Shown: positions 1 through 10,002 of the stretch, piece by piece
Layout: each line of letters starts with the position of its first letter
How positions within the stretch are numbered: the stretch's first letter is position 1
DNA from: Ectobius pallidus
Taxonomy: Eukaryota > Arthropoda > Insecta > Blattodea > Ectobiidae
Assembly (NCBI GenBank): GCA_964059195.1
Contig: CAXKWD010000001.1
Coordinates: forward strand, 118,353,751-118,417,750
Direction: 5' to 3'
DNA: 64,000 bases
The notes under the pieces: model-generated
Told to the model about the DNA's origin: nothing
Seen by the model: the letters and a program-made list of their open reading frames with translations, nothing else
The model's database searches: none
Program-made: the position numbers and the translations under genes

Positions 1-3000
1 GGGGCATCTATTAATTCACATTTGTTTGGCCTAGGTAATTGTTTAATCCGAAGGGCATATTTGAAAAGCAACCACAAGCTCATTCATTCTATTTTCTTTT
101 CTTCTTGATTGCTTTGCCGCACGACTCTTCTCATTTTCATATTGAATTACAATATCTTTATTACAGCATTGTTCATCTCTCGTTCGTTTTGATGAATTTT
201 CGTCAGGAGTGTTCGTTGCTCTTTTACTTGAATTCTCCATTTTCCCACTTTTACTAACTTCACCCACTGTAGCTATGCTCCTCTTACCCAGTGGGCTATG
301 GGAACCGAGCAAGGCCACAATCAACTAATTTCACAACTGAATACGATCTATACGGAAACACCAACTTAAATATATTACATTATCTGGATGTACCTCATGC
401 AGAAAACATAGGCTATTTCAATATTCTTGCAACATTTTATTTGTTATGAAGCCTCTCTTCTGGTCATTAAAGAGCCGAAAGATGGTAATTTACTTTTAGG
501 AGTAATTAATAATTCACTTGAAGAAAAACTGCATTTTATCAGATAAAGTTTAATATTCCGAAAATGTAAAGATTACATACGTTCTAACTGTAAGGAATGT
601 AGACTATTCCCACTTCCTATAGTAATATTACTTGTCTACTATTACTGCTGCTACAGTTACTACCAAAACTACTACTACTGCCCCTAATTTAATACCACTT
701 TGCATCTAATCTCAGTTAACGATTAATTGAAGAGGGAGATGCAATATGAAACTTTCCATTATTGCAGACATGAAGATTGTGCCATGTAGAACTTATGACT
801 GTGGTATCTAGTGGTAACCTAGACAATGGAAAGTATCTCGCTGTTATTGGTTTAACATTAATAAAGCTGTTACTGGCATGTTACTTACACTGGGACTTGC
901 AGTTTAATGAGAAATTTTAACCACGGCAGGGGACTAGTTCACATCTCGTAACTACACTAAGAATTTTGACAGTTTGGAAAATCCGTGTAAAATTTATCAG
1001 AGCAGAACCCGAACCCCTTATACCATATTCATCCACCTTCTGGAAATCGCACTGCTAAGTTATTTAAGTCGTAAAGCAGAGGTGGAGTCTTCGTCTTCGT
1101 CGTCACCTTCTTCTTCTTCTTCTTCTTCGTCTTCGTCTTCTTCTTGGTCTTCTTTTACTTCTTCTTCTACATAATGGAATTAGGCATTCAAGCTTGCTTG
1201 CACATTAAGAAAGCGTCTCTTATCATTCAGAGATGATATGCGTGCACGGTTCCAGGTAAGATATCCCGGGACTGTCAGTTACCAATGTAAGTTAAGCCAA
1301 ATACACAAACCCATGTTATTATCCGGATTTTTAAAGAACAGATTTATTGCTCCATGATGTAACGATACATGCTTATGTGAACAATATCAATATGCTTGGG
1401 TGTCATATTTACAATTATTATACATTAGTTTTTTTCCTAGACTTGTAATTGATAACTTTCATTCTCCTTATGGAGTGCGAGTTGACTGATTTGAGGTGAC
1501 CGAGAAATCCAAAATCCAATCTATTGCAATTTTACGGTGGATTGTTTGGAGGTTGCTTCCGAATTTACATAAATTAGATTAAAAATTAATGTGTTTTTTC
1601 CTCTAAAAACATACTTGAATAATTGATATCTGGTATGAAAATAATATTATCCCGAATAAGAAATCGGCTTTAAAATGGATTCCTGAAAGTAGTGCTTAAA
1701 AACTAACTCTCAAAGAATTAGTGTTATAATAGCACCTTAAGTATAGGCAAGTTGAGTACACTGCTTTTGTTCAACCATAATTAAATGTTTAAGTTTTGAG
1801 ATCATAGACTCAAACGGAGACGGCTAACCTTGGCAATCAGTAGTTGGCAAGTTCTCGTGTTTCGCGATGGATGGCAGCTGATGGAGTGCGTATAAGTCGA
1901 AACTTCTCCTGGTCACTTTAACATCAAGCCAACAGACTTTAAAATACGAAATGAACTCAATTTACTAAAATCTCAGAATTGATTTTATTTTAAATATGCC
2001 TACAGGTTGTTTATTACGCGGTTTCATTTGTTGATCTCAAGATTGTTCTGTGTTCGGTATTAAGCAATACTACTCCCGTGTTATAATGAAATGCTGTACT
2101 TTCGTGATTGTCATTAAGATATTGTTACAATAAATATATTATTGTATGGTCGATCAAAAATAATTTGATAAATTTTCACGGAAGCATTGATTTCTTTTGT
2201 GCACTTTTAGTGATGTCAGTGACAGCATATTCCTTCCAATGGATAAAGTTAAATTACAGAAGGATATAATTGGTCTAGGGTATAATTGTTTGCGAAACAT
2301 ACTTTTGTTTGTTAGAGTGTTATATCGTTTTGCTGTTTACCGGCTCCTGTGCTCTCAGTGATCACACCGATTCATCCTTACTCCTTGCAGATAGAGATTG
2401 CAGAATATCGCCCATTTCAGTATCATACTGATTGCTCTATCCAGGTCAACCACATCAATCGTGGTGAATAGAATGAATAGAATGTTCCTTTATTCCTAGA
2501 GGAATTGAAGGTCGCGCCCAATATTTTATCAGGCATCGATCAAGTTCGGTTTGTTTACGGCAAACTGATTTGAATGCATTTCTATTGCTTAAGGGTATTT
2601 ATCAGAACACAGCTGTAGGCCTACCAGTGAAGAGTGAAATTAAATTAAATTAAATTTAACTTCCTTGTTAGTCATTAAACATTCAGTGATGTAATGGACT
2701 TCGTGAAATACTGAAAGATATTAAAACAACAGAGACAGTACATTAAAGTACATAATATGTCTCATTGAAACCGTCATTAACTAAGAGTGGCTGAAAAATT
2801 ATATAGAAAAAAAAATTAAAGTTCTACAAAATAAAAATATTATACAGTAAATTAAATATAGAGATTAAGCAATATTACACCAATAACGAACGCTTATGTA
2901 TTGTGTACTTATTTTAATAAGCAGCCTGCACTGTTCTTTCATTAGGAGGACAAATATGCCGCCAGTTCAACCCACGCTTTTTATTGACACCGCACTTATC

Positions 3001-3008
3001 AAATAGCC
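1..3008. other. AT-rich host DNA, no gene recognised
   Basis: Both strands carry only short open frames without recognisable protein motifs. The only clear structure is a TCT/TCG microsatellite near 1.09-1.17 kb. I see no transposon termini, tRNA-like promoter or convincing splice-bounded coding segment. It could be intergenic or intronic. Confidence 0.6.
1087..1168 (+). repeat. TCT/TCG trinucleotide microsatellite
   Basis: About 80 bases of mainly TCT triplets with interspersed TCG and TTC units. It reads as a serine-rich frame on the plus strand, but only because of the triplet repeat; nothing supports a real protein. Confidence 0.9.
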
Positions 3009-3090
3009 ATAACTCGATCGGCAAGACCTGAGCCAAACAAACGGCTGCGCAGTAGTCTACGATGATGTAATCTAGACCTGCCTCACCTTC

Positions 3091-3104
3091 ATATCACGTG
3101 ATAT
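3091..3104. promoter_or_regulatory. Perfect 14-bp palindrome with CACGTG E-box
   Basis: ATATCACGTGATAT is fully self-complementary and centres on the canonical CACGTG E-box bound by bHLH factors in animals. It lies about 30 bp upstream of a TATA-like sequence inside the inverted-repeat cassette. A role in transcription is inferred from this spacing only. Confidence 0.4.
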
Positions 3105-3132
3105 TCTTTGTTAGTTCATACTGTACAGACCG

Positions 3133-3140
3133 TATAAAAA
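3133..3140 (+). promoter_or_regulatory. Candidate TATA box
   Basis: TATAAAAA sits about 30 bp downstream of the E-box palindrome. A CTCACAG initiator-like sequence follows about 25 bp later, and a GTGAGT splice-donor-like motif lies near 3,193. Together these resemble a compact RNA polymerase II promoter with a short first exon. No coding product downstream could be identified, so this may be fortuitous. Confidence 0.3.
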
Positions 3141-3407
3141 CATCTTAGTTAGCCTCACAGCATTCAATAGTGAAGACCCAACAGCGATATTCTGTGAGTT
3201 ACCATTAGTTAAATAATATTTCATAACTAAAAAAACAAATACTTTATTCACTTTATTTTTGTTTTCAATAGTTACGGGTTATTATGAACCACATAGTTTG
3301 GAAGGAATAATACAGTATATGCATTCTCTTGTGCCCTTACTCCATTGCTACCGGCGGACGATAAACTATATGCGCGTGTTTGGCTCAGGTCTTACCGATC
3401 GAGTTAT

Positions 3408-4139
3408 ACCTCAGCCAATCAAAATATCAAATTATTTTGTGACACCTATCCGTTTACTCCGCATGGAGTCAAAAACGGGTCTGCAAGATCTAGTTACAGT
3501 AGATAATAACACCGAGAACAGAAATGAGGTCAGTGATGACAGTGATGAGAGAATATTGCATCGTTGATTTTCTTTGGAAAGCGGAAACCAAGACCGACAT
3601 GGTCAGATCAATTAACCTAAAGAAATACCGCCCGGGTTTGCAATGAATAACTCTACTATACATTCCATAGAGTAATTAGTTAGATGGACACTTTATTCTA
3701 GAAATAATTGATGGAATGTCGATGTACACGGGCGACATCCTACATTATCAATCACCCTCTGTCAAGCTGGCAGTTCTCTGAAGCTACAAATTAAGCAAAA
3801 GATTATGTAGCCTTTATTCTTTAAACAACGCTGATTTATTTAACCAGCCTTATGAACTGGAAAACGTGGTCACTTCATCATCCAGTCAGTCGTTTTAAAC
3901 GTTTTCCCGCAGAAGCGATGTCTATCGATAAATTTGTCATGAAAATAACGATAACGACTGGATAAAGATAAATTAACGAATATTCGAAATGAATTGCACA
4001 TTCTTCATAGAATAGATTTCACAACTAAATAAGATCTTATTGGTGAACTATGCTAAAGAATAATGCACATCTGTGCGCACCTTTTATCTTATATATATAA
4101 CCATATGGAGGATGTGTGACTACTAGAAACGATTAAACA
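3408..4139. other. AT-rich host DNA, nothing recognised
   Basis: A 102-codon plus-strand frame begins inside the inverted-repeat cassette and runs to about 3,567, ending in an acidic Asp/Ser/Glu-rich tail. It matches no family I know. The rest is AT-rich with no repeats or motifs I can name. Confidence 0.5.
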
Positions 4140-4445
4140 GTTAACTGTCAGTTGTAATTTATTCGAATTTGAATAAATAATCGTCAATAAATTAGGCCCT
4201 AGTGGAAAAGTATATATTTGCAGTTATTTTCACAAAATTTAACAAAAATCGTCAATGATTTATTAGAAAATGTATACTTTCACGGAATTCGAAGAAATAA
4301 TCAACACTGATCTTGTGGAAAAGTACAGTACATTTACTTAGGCCTACTTTTTCAAAATCATTACTTTACGAATTTAAAGGAAGTAGTCTTCGATTATCTT
4401 TACAAAAATAAAAGAAATAACAGTCCTTCCGGAAAAGTTCCTTCA
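4140..4445. repeat. Degenerate tandem-like repeat
   Basis: Phrases such as AATAATCGTCAATAA, GTGGAAAAGTA and TTTTCACAAAATTT recur in the same order three or four times with many substitutions and uneven unit lengths of about 50-85 bp. This is the look of an old, decayed tandem array. Boundaries are approximate. Confidence 0.4.
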
Positions 4446-4616
4446 CTAGAGGACCATAAATTCAGATTCGCTTGAAGATGGTGGGGTTATCACCAAGAGA
4501 ATATATAGAAAGCTTTACTTCGCAAAAAAAGTAAATTCAGTATCCTGGTGTTTTAGATACACAATGCGGTATGTTAATTCGCACAGAGAAGAAAAATACA
4601 GACTTTGCTGTTAATT

Positions 4617-4930
4617 ACGAGGCGCGTCTATAAAGTAAGTTTCCCTGGGGCCGTTTACAGAAACAAAACACAATTTCAAGGTTTATTGCAACGCACACAT
4701 CCAGTTCAGCTATTTTTCAACATATTCGCCACCGGAATTGAAACGTTTGTCTTACCGTGGCACCAACTTTTGAATACCTGTGTCGTAGAAGTGTGCCGCC
4801 TGGGATTTGAACCACCTGTGACAACCATCTACGCCTCTCGGTCATTCTCTGTCATTTCGTGATGTATAGGAAAAGATGGAAATCACTGGGAGCGAGGTCC
4901 GGGCTCTAGGGTGAATGTTTAAACACCTCC
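4617..4930 (-). pseudogene. Mariner transposase C-terminal remnant (left arm)
   Basis: On the minus strand this segment encodes a decayed mariner transposase tail. Recognisable pieces are the region of the third catalytic aspartate of the DDD triad (near 4,890) and, further on, GIQKLVPR, then FNSGGEYVEK (near 4,720-4,780), typical of the mariner C-terminus. Stop codons interrupt it, so it is not functional. After the end of coding it runs through a short 3' untranslated part to the terminal repeat at 4,617. Its twin on the plus strand immediately to the right is in the opposite orientation. I am confident about the family, not the subfamily. Confidence 0.75.
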
Positions 4931-4931
4931 C

Positions 4932-5200
4932 AGTCGAACTTCTGGAGGATACTTGCTAGGAGTAGGAGGTGTTTAAACATTAAACCTACAGCCCGGACTT
5001 CGCTCCCGGTGATTTACATCTTTTCCTATACCTCACGAAATGACAAAGAAGGACAGAGAATGACAGAGAGGGGAAGGTGGTTATCACACGGTGGTTCAAA
5101 TCCCAATTCTACGACACGGGTATTCAAAAGTTGGTGCCACGGTAAGATAAATGTTTCAATTCCGGTGGCGAATGTGTTGAAAAATAGCCGAACACTGGCT
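4932..5200 (+). pseudogene. Mariner transposase C-terminal remnant (right arm)
   Basis: One plus-strand frame reads EVFKH, then YSPDFAPGD-LHLF (4,985-5,025), the region of the third catalytic aspartate of mariner DDD transposases. It continues through an LTK motif and WFKSQFYDTGIQKLVPR (about 5,090-5,140) to FNSGGECVEK before a stop. In-frame stops replace at least three residues, so this is a pseudogene. The N-terminal DNA-binding and first catalytic regions are absent, as is the terminal repeat on this side. It is the mirror image of the left arm and slightly less diverged in coding sense. Confidence 0.75.
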
Positions 5201-6332
5201 GACAAACTCAGCCGGAAGTTCTAAATGATAATTACTATAGTTAGAGGTCTTAAAATTTCGAGAGACTTTGTATTTAGTTTCATGCTTTCTAGTATTTCAT
5301 AAACTATTGCTCTTTTCCATTATTCTAGATTTTACTGATGATTGGGAGTTCTGAATAATTACAGATGTAGTTAATTGGGAAGGGAGGATTCGTTATTTAA
5401 ATAAGAGATAGATTCAGGAAGGGTCTCTTTGCCTTTCACAGCTTCCCCCGAACTGGCAATTATGTTACTGGAGGGTGCAGTTTTTTCTTACCCGTTCTCG
5501 AGGGGTCCCTAATAAACCTTAATCACACAGTTGTGTTGTAATACAATTACAGTGTAAACAATTGCGTCTACAAATATACGCACACAGTTAACCGGAGGAA
5601 CTTTATACAGCACCTTAATGAACTATGACAGTAAGATTTTTATTATTATTGGTTTGTTTCTGTTATTGTAGTACAAAGTGAAATTTAATTTAATTTAGCA
5701 TAGGCCTAAGACATCTTCTTTCATTTGTATTGTTTCTAACTTTATTGCTATTTATGACGGAATAATCATGTATAATTAGATTAATAAATGCAGAAGAAAC
5801 TGCAAGAAACTCACTGTGACAAGGCCTCTATGGCAACAAGATGGCCGTGATATAGGCAAAAAGAATTATAAAAAATACTTTCATGATTATTAATGACTGG
5901 TTAGTGACATTTTCATTAAAACAAGTAGGCCTAAGTCTACGTTCTTCGAAGTAGCAGATTCCATTTCCTTCAAAAGTGTATTATTTTTCGTTGTAGCAAA
6001 AACAATTACGAATTCATTTTAAGAGAGGACTATCCTCAATCTCGGTACTCTCTCTACCTTAATAATATGATCGAAAGTTATAAGGTTTAGTTGCAAAATA
6101 AACTAGCCTATAATAAATTAAACAATATTTATTCTAATTCCTTACAATTGTATAATAAATTGCTCCACAAAATCCCTGTTCAAATTTTACCCAATAGATA
6201 TAACTACGTCAATGCATTTCATCAATATAATACCTTTTAAATACACAGAAGCACTTCAGCTAACTAAAAATTAATAACTCTATGGATTTTTAACAGCAGT
6301 AATGGCATGGTATTAGGCTTTTAATGGGTAGA
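5201..6332. other. AT-rich host DNA, no gene recognised
   Basis: No open frame, terminus or tRNA-like promoter stands out. Two TAGGCCTA octamers occur here (near 5,700 and 5,930). It could be intergenic or intronic. Confidence 0.5.
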
Positions 6333-6339
6333 ATACAAT

Positions 6340-6639
6340 GGGGTACGCCGTAGCGTAGTGGTTGAGTAGCTATGCTACAAACTGAAAGGTCACGGGTTCG
6401 ATACCCGATGAGGTCGGAGTTTTTCAAATGGCCTAATCCTTCTGGTGACTGGCCCTGCGTTCGACTCAGGACGCAACAGAAATGATTTCCAAGAGCAATC
6501 ATGGGGGAAAAGGCAACCGGTGCATAAGGCTGAAAACCTTACCACTTTCACGTGCCGAGTATCTAAAATCTGGGAGTCTCAACCTCCTGGAACCCTCTGG
6601 ACCTCCATGGCCTGAATAGGGAATACTTTACTTTACAAC
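6340..6639 (+). mobile_element. tRNA-derived SINE, family A
   Basis: The head carries a Pol III A box (TAGCGTAGTGGTT at 6,351) and B box (GGTTCGATACC at 6,395). The body of about 200 bp recurs at 22.9, 31.7, 32.0 and 43.5 kb, and the 3' tail is a CTTTACTTTAC repeat. The 7-bp sequence ATACAAT lies at both ends (6,333-6,339 and 6,640-6,646) and may be a short target-site duplication. SINEs of this type are non-coding and are copied by a LINE reverse transcriptase. A 70-codon minus-strand frame across it is antisense noise. Confidence 0.85.
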
Positions 6640-6646
6640 ATACAAT

Positions 6647-7465
6647 ATGAATATACAATAGCGTATGATAATGTCATTGGTTCTTTTGTCGCATTTTCCT
6701 AGTTAATGGAAATGTTCCTATTCCCTCCCTGAGTACAGTTTTGAAATAGATCTAATGACTAATACTGTAATGCTTTAGATGTTTATATATTCAGAAAGGA
6801 ATGCAAGACAATAAACGCTGTAAAATACAACGAAGGGAGATGAGTCGATGAGTACAGGAAGTTGAGCTTTACAAATTCACTTAAAAGACAGGATATTCTT
6901 TTGTAACACGTTTAAACACCGTGGAAAACTGCAGTTCCTTCTTTTTTTCTTCCGAATTGAAATTCTTTTTGCGAGTAGAAAAGGAGGGTAATTAACCATC
7001 TGACAGAGAAGTCAGAGAGAAACATTTCTGTTCTACCCGTAGTAGAGCCAGCGAGTGGAGTGGGACGAGGTAGCCTTGCAAGGCCAGTAGCCTAGGCAAG
7101 ATATTTGCAGGAGAAAGTCTGCTTCAATATTTGCTAAAGCGGACGGGCGACAGGGCAATCGTAACCAAAGAGTGAAGTAAAAGCGGTAGAGGGGTTTCTG
7201 TCCCTTACTCACAAGGGACGAACACAGAGCTGGCTTCCAGCTAGCTTGTTGGCTTCGTCATGATGGCGGTGGACAAAAGAGAATCACCGGCCTAGCTCTC
7301 TTGCTCTGCGACCAGCCAACCGAACGGCATTTTTTATTTGACGAATGGAAAATCAATATAATAAAACATGAATTAAAACAGTACACACCAGCTAGCGTCG
7401 GCGTTAGAGGCTGAATATTACTAGCTAATCGAACTCAATTTAGATGGCAGGGTACTGCAGTGCAC
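6647..7465. other. Host DNA with a GC-richer segment at 7,020-7,330
   Basis: Most of this stretch is AT-rich. The part from about 7,020 to 7,330 is clearly GC-richer (about half G+C by eye) and contains several CpGs. On the minus strand it has a strong splice-donor-like GTGAGTAAG near 7,205-7,213. It might be a promoter or 5' untranslated exon, but no coding sequence or core promoter can be assigned. Confidence 0.35.
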
Positions 7466-7560
7466 GATAATAATAATAATAATAACAACAATAATAATAA
7501 TAATAATAATGTATAGGCTAATAATAATGTACAGTAATGTTATAATAATAATTATTATTT
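7466..7560. repeat. TAA/AAT microsatellite
   Basis: TAA triplets with a few CAA interruptions run from 7,466 to 7,511, followed by shorter TAA/ATT runs to about 7,560. It reads as a poly-isoleucine frame on the minus strand, which is an artefact. Confidence 0.9.
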
Positions 7561-7668
7561 TATACGCTTGACGTAACGGAATAATATATATCTTTACGAC
7601 CTTGCAAACTTTTATGTTCACAACAAAGTTTAAGCTTACAAATTACATTGAATTGAAGGGAATATTGT

Positions 7669-8069
7669 CCACCGCTGATGCATGAGAGGAGCGGGCCCGG
7701 TTTGGTCGGAAGAAGTTGCTCAGTGAGGTTTTTTTCGAGGTCTTTTCCTCACTTGTGAAACGAATGTCGGGTAATTCAGCCGCTTGTGGTCCCCAGACAT
7801 CATGTGGCCGTCATTATCATCTTAATATCGTTCGCACCTTGTTCGGCATGAGTGTGTATGCGACTGCTGTGTATCGTCCTATGTGTTCGTGTTGTTTCGG
7901 AGGTGGCCCTTTCATTGGATTGATCACCTATCCGGAGAATCCCTCCAAGTCCTTGTCTGATCAAAAAGTATTTATCTGATACAAATCACTATCCCTCTCC
8001 CGACAGGTCGCGGTCCTTTAAGGCCCAGGCAATGTGGGACTCATAAACGTCCCTACAACAGGGGAAGTT
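7669..8069 (+). mobile_element. SINE family C, diverged copy
   Basis: This matches the better-preserved copy at 57,055-57,480 almost end to end. Shared blocks include the start (CCACCGCTG against CCATCGCTG), GCTTGTGGTCCCCAGA, GGCCGTCATTATCATCTT, GATCACC/TATCCGG and CTCTCCCGAC-GGTCGCGG. The B box is degraded here. An 87-codon plus-strand frame inside it is not a gene. Confidence 0.8.
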
Positions 8070-8147
8070 AATTAAGAAAATGAAATAAATCTATAATATT
8101 ACCGTAATCAATAAGATTGGTCATTATAACAATAGTAGCAATAAAAA

Positions 8148-8330
8148 ATATAGGGCTCGCATTCGGGAGGTCTTACGTTCAAACCCCGTGCCCGGCCAAT
8201 TTCTTTTTCTTTTTCTTTTGGTGTCATGGTTTTCATTCGCAAGAAGCTAATGCCGGATTGGATATTTGCTTACTACGATTCACCGCCGCTACTTCACCCG
8301 AGCCCATAATCATTATTAAATCATATAGGC
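8148..8330 (+). mobile_element. SINE family D fragment (tRNA-like head)
   Basis: GGGCTCGCATTCGGGAGGTC followed by a B-box-like ACGTTCAAACCCCGTG is the 3' half of a tRNA-like head. It resembles the minus-strand copy near 36.4 kb. A T-rich stretch and then GCTAATGCCGG follow, like the start of a SINE body. The 5' A-box part is missing. Confidence 0.6.
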
Positions 8331-8406
8331 TATATCAATCAAAATGGGCAAGCTATTACACAACTACAGTAGCTACAGATGGACAATAATAGTTACACCG
8401 CAATCC

Positions 8407-8600
8407 AGTGTGAACCCACTGCAACTGCAAGTTAGTGGACCAGGTTCAATTCCAGGTCAGTGCTTGGGTTATTGATTATTTCCTCGTGGGACTGTGTGTT
8501 TATCCTTCGTGCATTATTGTTGTCTTTGATCAGGTGGAGGGTAGATTACATCTAGTTGTGATTACTGGACTGCTGTATCCTGGCTCCTGCTGTCTCAATT
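8407..8600 (+). mobile_element. Possible SINE fragment (family E)
   Basis: GACCAGGTTCAATTCCAGGTC near 8,440-8,460 is a good Pol III B box in the usual SINE context, followed by a unique-looking body. I find no second copy in the window, so the family assignment and the 3' limit are uncertain. Confidence 0.4.
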
Positions 8601-9394
8601 CATGTCTCTCCTAATTCCTCTTTTCTTCTTCTTTCTCTTCTTATTCTGTGACGTGTGATTTAAATAGCATCCCATGTTATTTGAAAAGAGAAAAATGATA
8701 ACGATGTCACTGGTAACATAATGTGTTCGCACTCCCCCACAGAAATGTGGCACAGGAAGGGATGTGATTGAGTTCATAAGTGGGGTGAAATGTTAAGTCA
8801 TTAGTTTACCCTCTACTTCCGGTTTAGGTTTTACTGAACAGATGGAAGGGAACGCGCTCTTTCATATTATATTATCTACTTTAAGAATGCTAAATATTCT
8901 AAAATATTTCTCTGGTGATAGCCAACATAAAAGTTACTTTCCAGCACGCATGCTCTTGCATGTAATAATGACACTATCTAGCCATAAGACTAGACTTTCG
9001 TCTTGAATGACGCCTCTGATCTACAGTTTCTTTATCCCTGCGAGAGTCATAGTAACTTGCTAACCCTTTTAGAGGTGAATTTATATCAGTATACCGTATA
9101 AGCAATCATCAAGTTAAACTATCAGTAGTGACCTCTAAGTTTTAAATAGTTTAAAGTTTTAAATAGCTGACTTTTATAAATAATAACGTAATTCCCAGAT
9201 AAAATTCCTCATTTTTTATATAAAACGTTTCTCTATTAGCCTCATATCTCTGCTTTAAACGATAACTCTTCTAAAAATGTCGCATTTGTACATCAGTAGC
9301 TGTGAAAAGGTAACCTAATGTACCTAATGAAATGAAAGTGTCATCAGAAAGTAAACTAGCCTATATTTCAAAACAGATCGAGCGCCTGCCTGGT
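8601..9394. other. AT-rich host DNA, nothing recognised
   Basis: No gene, repeat boundary or transposon terminus could be supported here. Confidence 0.5.
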
Positions 9395-9475
9395 TAGTCT
9401 TGCTTAGTAGGCCTGCGGATCCGCGGGTCATTGTTCAATCCCTGGCACCTCCTAAGATTTTTCTGAAGTATGCAT
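9395..9475 (+). mobile_element. SINE family B head fragment
   Basis: TTCAATCCCTGGCACCTC followed by a TTTTTCTGAAGTA phrase closely parallels the head-body junction of the full family B copy at 26,983-27,282. An A-box-like GGTTAGTC lies upstream. The body is missing, so this is a 5' fragment. Confidence 0.6.
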
Positions 9476-9655
9476 GCATGCATTTTATTCCTTAGACAAG
9501 TAACCTATATTGATATAAAAAATAATAACCCTTTTCTAAAATTGATTCAATTTCTCATAAAGTGCTCATAATTTAGTGTACCGGTACTTAATATATATGT
9601 ATTCATGGCAATACAGAATATTGTTTCTGTTAGACAATAGAAGAGAAAAAAGCCT

Positions 9656-9740
9656 TCCGGCAGTGTGATTCGAACCCATGACCTTCGGCTTTCCATGCCG
9701 ATTTTCTACCATCTGAACTAACTTCCAGAGTGCGCCAGAT
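9656..9740 (-). repeat. tRNA-like Pol III promoter / tRNA relic
   Basis: Read on the minus strand, TAGTTCAGATGG (A box) is followed about 35 bases later by GGTTCGAATCAC (B box). Between them is a possible anticodon arm (TCGGC paired with GCCGA). A run of six T follows shortly after, like a Pol III terminator. The acceptor stem does not pair, so this is not a functional tRNA. It could be a decayed tRNA gene or the head of a SINE whose body is lost. Confidence 0.5.
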
Positions 9741-9774
9741 GAAATTTCTCTTCCATGACTGATTATCCTCAGTA

Positions 9775-10002
9775 GGGCGTAAGGTAAGGTATTTTTGCAG
9801 GATAGGTAATTTTGCAGTATTTGCAGTTGCTATAAATTTGCTACTAACTAGCCTGCGTCTGTCGGAAGTTCGAAACTTCGTCAATACATAGCGTCACGCT
9901 ATTGACGAAGATTGGAACTTCCGACAGACGCAGGCTAGTCAGCAGCAAAAACAAACTACTGCAAAATTACCTATCCTTGCAAAAAATACTTTACAATACC
10001 CG
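9775..10002. mobile_element. Foldback / MITE-like palindrome
   Basis: The left arm (9,775-9,886) and right arm (9,900-10,002) are reverse complements over about 105 bp with an estimated 80-85% identity, around a 13-bp loop. Shared blocks include GATAGGTAATTTTGCAGTA and the 20-bp core GACTAGCCTGCGTCTGTCGG. There is no coding capacity. This is the structure of a foldback-type non-autonomous DNA transposon. Superfamily and target duplication could not be determined. Confidence 0.75.

Larger units (their letters stand above)
3009..3407. repeat. 399-bp cassette bounded by 31-bp inverted repeats
   Basis: The 31 bases at 3,009-3,039 and the reverse complement of 3,377-3,407 agree at 30 of 31 positions (both begin ATAACTCGATCGG). 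Weaker complementarity continues inward for roughly 25 more bases on each side. The enclosed 337 bp contain a perfect 14-bp palindrome with an E-box, a TATA box and a GTGAGT donor-like site. No obvious target duplication flanks it and no transposase is inside. It may be a small non-autonomous DNA transposon, a promoter cassette with regulatory arms, or a remnant of a hairpin-ended genome. Identity is unknown. Confidence 0.75.
4617..5200. mobile_element. Inverted pair of mariner transposon remnants
   Basis: Two copies of the 3' part of a mariner element lie as an inverted repeat of about 220 bp per arm (about 4,709-4,930 and 4,965-5,185) around a 34-bp centre. The left copy runs outward to a mariner-type terminal sequence starting ACGAGGCGCGTCTATAAAG at 4,617, next to a TA dinucleotide as expected for Tc1/mariner insertion. 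The right copy stops near 5,200 without a terminus. Both arms encode the C-terminal part of a mariner transposase in decayed form. One copy probably inserted into or recombined with another, leaving a foldback. Confidence 0.8.

Noticed and set aside
43..324. 93-codon minus-strand frame, Lys/Arg/Glu-rich
   Set aside because: No domain, no splice or promoter context, and an overlapping frame on the other strand. I could not tell it from chance.
974..1174. Poly-serine frame
   Set aside because: Generated by the TCT/TCG microsatellite.
9656..9740. Functional tRNA gene on the minus strand
   Set aside because: A and B boxes and a possible anticodon arm exist, but the acceptor stem does not pair and the T stem is imperfect.
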